This document shows positions 63,171 to 64,000 of a DNA stretch of 64,000 bases, in pieces. The position numbers and the translations under genes are program-made. The notes beneath the pieces are model-generated. The model was not told the DNA's origin, searched no databases, and saw nothing but the letters and a program-made list of their open reading frames with translations. Numbering within the stretch: position 1 is the stretch's first letter; every line of letters starts with the position of its first letter. Source of the DNA: Gammaproteobacteria bacterium (GTDB lineage Bacteria; Pseudomonadota; Gammaproteobacteria; Arenicellales; Arenicellaceae); NCBI GenBank assembly GCA_013002025.1, contig JABDKW010000017.1, positions 19,417 through 83,416 of the forward strand, written 5' to 3'.

Positions 63171-64000
63171 CTATTCGCGCTCCACAATTAATGCCGCGCC
63201 CAAACCACCGGCCGCGCAGGCCGTAATTAGCCCAAGATTGCCATCGCAGCGTTTAAGGTCGTGCAACATTTGCGTGAGTTGACGGGTGCCAGTAGCCGCA
63301 AACGGATGGCCCAACGAGATGGAGCTGCCGGTAACATTGAACTTATCCCAGTTAATCTCGCCAATTGCGCTATCGCGATTAAGATACTCGCGCGCAAACT
63401 GCTCAGATTCAAAGGCCTGCGTGTTGGATAACACCTGCGCCGCAAAGGCTTCATGCATATCAATCAGGTCAATATCTGCCAGCGTTAAACCGGCCCGGTC
63501 CAGCGCTTTGGGTGTGGCGAAAGAAGGCCCCATCAGCATTTGCCAATTCGGGTCGATACCCACAAAGGCATAGCTGCGAATATAGCCAAGCGGCTCATAG
63601 CCTAACTCTTTGGCTTTCGATTCACTCATCATCAGCACCGCGCTGGCACCATCGGTAAGCGGCGAGCTGTTGGCTGCGGTTACCGAGCCGTTTTGGCGGT
63701 CAAACACCGGCTTCAGGCGCGCGTACTTTTCCAGCTGTGAATCTGCGCGTACCAGATTGTCGTTTGATACTGGCCGGTATTGCGGCCCCAGAATCGCATC
63801 CATCACCTGCTCACCAAACCAGCCCTCCTCCCAGGCCTTGGCCGCGTTCACATGGCTTTGATGCGCGATGCGGTCCTGGTCGGCACGCAGGATGCCATTC
63901 TCCTTGGCCATCTTCTCGGCCGCTTCACCCATGGTGTATTCACCGGAGGGGTCTTTGATGGCGGGCTGGCGCGGCATTAAATCACCAATGCCAACGCCTT
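63171..64000 (-). CDS. fadI: 3-ketoacyl-CoA thiolase (FadI), C-terminal part, cut by window edge
   Basis: Cleaves 3-ketoacyl-CoA with CoA to release acetyl-CoA, the last step of each beta-oxidation round. Only about 276 C-terminal codons are visible; the reading frame continues through base 64000, so the N-terminus with the nucleophilic Cys is outside. The remaining catalytic parts are intact: [20 protein letters not shown] with the active His and the C-terminal [16 protein letters not shown] with the second Cys. The segments MHEAFAAQ and [14 protein letters not shown] are typical of the thiolase FadI/trifunctional beta type. It precedes fadJ on the same strand. Confidence 0.93.
   Translation of the reverse strand, partial: GVGIGDLMPRQPAIKDPSGEYTMGEAAEKMAKENGILRADQDRIAHQSHVNAAKAWEEGWFGEQVMDAILGPQYRPVSNDNLVRADSQLEKYARLKPVFDRQNGSVTAANSSPLTDGASAVLMMSESKAKELGYEPLGYIRSYAFVGIDPNWQMLMGPSFATPKALDRAGLTLADIDLIDMHEAFAAQVLSNTQAFESEQFAREYLNRDSAIGEINWDKFNVTGSSISLGHPFAATGTRQLTQMLHDLKRCDGNLGLITACAAGGLGAALIVERE

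Overview
The window looks like chromosome of a marine-type gammaproteobacterium, probably near the Cellvibrionales or pseudomonad-like lineages. This rests on the gene content: a full Na+-pumping NADH:quinone oxidoreductase (NqrA-F) with its maturation genes, the radC/coaBC/dut/algC neighbourhood known from Pseudomonas, CysB, DarP, cytochrome c4, ppk/ppx and fadI/fadJ. The taxon is inferred. I see no insertion sequence, phage gene, CRISPR array, tRNA or rRNA. The DNA is almost fully coding and looks like core genome with lineage-specific rearrangements.

Layout. 1-2332: radC (partial, minus) diverges from coaBC-dut. 2371-11004: a TCA block, gltA with its own promoter, long leader and terminator, then sucA-sucB-lpd, with algC 8 bp behind lpd. 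sdhCDAB and sucCD are absent, and the block sits between dut and algC, which are neighbours in Pseudomonas. 11018-12814: a CLC-type anion protein. 12826-16509 (minus): shikimate genes aroG, aroE, aroB, aroQ. 16526-20388: ppk behind a candidate Pho box, converging on ppx. 20569-25670: cytochrome c4, a small secreted protein, GTP-type PEP carboxykinase and a LysM lytic transglycosylase.

26049-31070 is the most distinctive region: a five-gene membrane-lipid operon of fatty-acyl desaturase, FAD amine-oxidase-like protein, DUF1365, a divergent Cfa-family methyltransferase and a DUF2878 membrane protein. 31067-34217 (minus) holds an NSS transporter, a class I aminotransferase and darP. 34338-40649 holds two OmpR-type two-component systems; one shares an operon with a DegP/HtrA protease, and a predicted papain-like lipoprotein lies between the two systems. 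40873-43162 holds cysB, an unrecognised 331-residue protein and nqrM.

43259-50321 (minus) is nqrABCDEF plus apbE behind a strong promoter, with a terminator between nqrF and apbE. Divergent from it are a small membrane protein and a K+ channel with two RCK domains, so Na+ and K+ handling share one intergenic region. 52859-57245 is a MoxR-DUF58-transglutaminase cluster plus a DUF442 protein. 57297-64000 holds a MATE exporter, queA, a fatty-acid-hydroxylase-family membrane protein and the beta-oxidation pair fadI (partial)-fadJ.

Taken together the genes describe an aerobic, sodium-energised cell: fatty acids and 2-oxo acids feed the TCA block, Nqr stores the energy as a Na+ gradient, NSS and MATE carriers can spend it, and PEP carboxykinase plus the aro genes turn carbon towards aromatic compounds.
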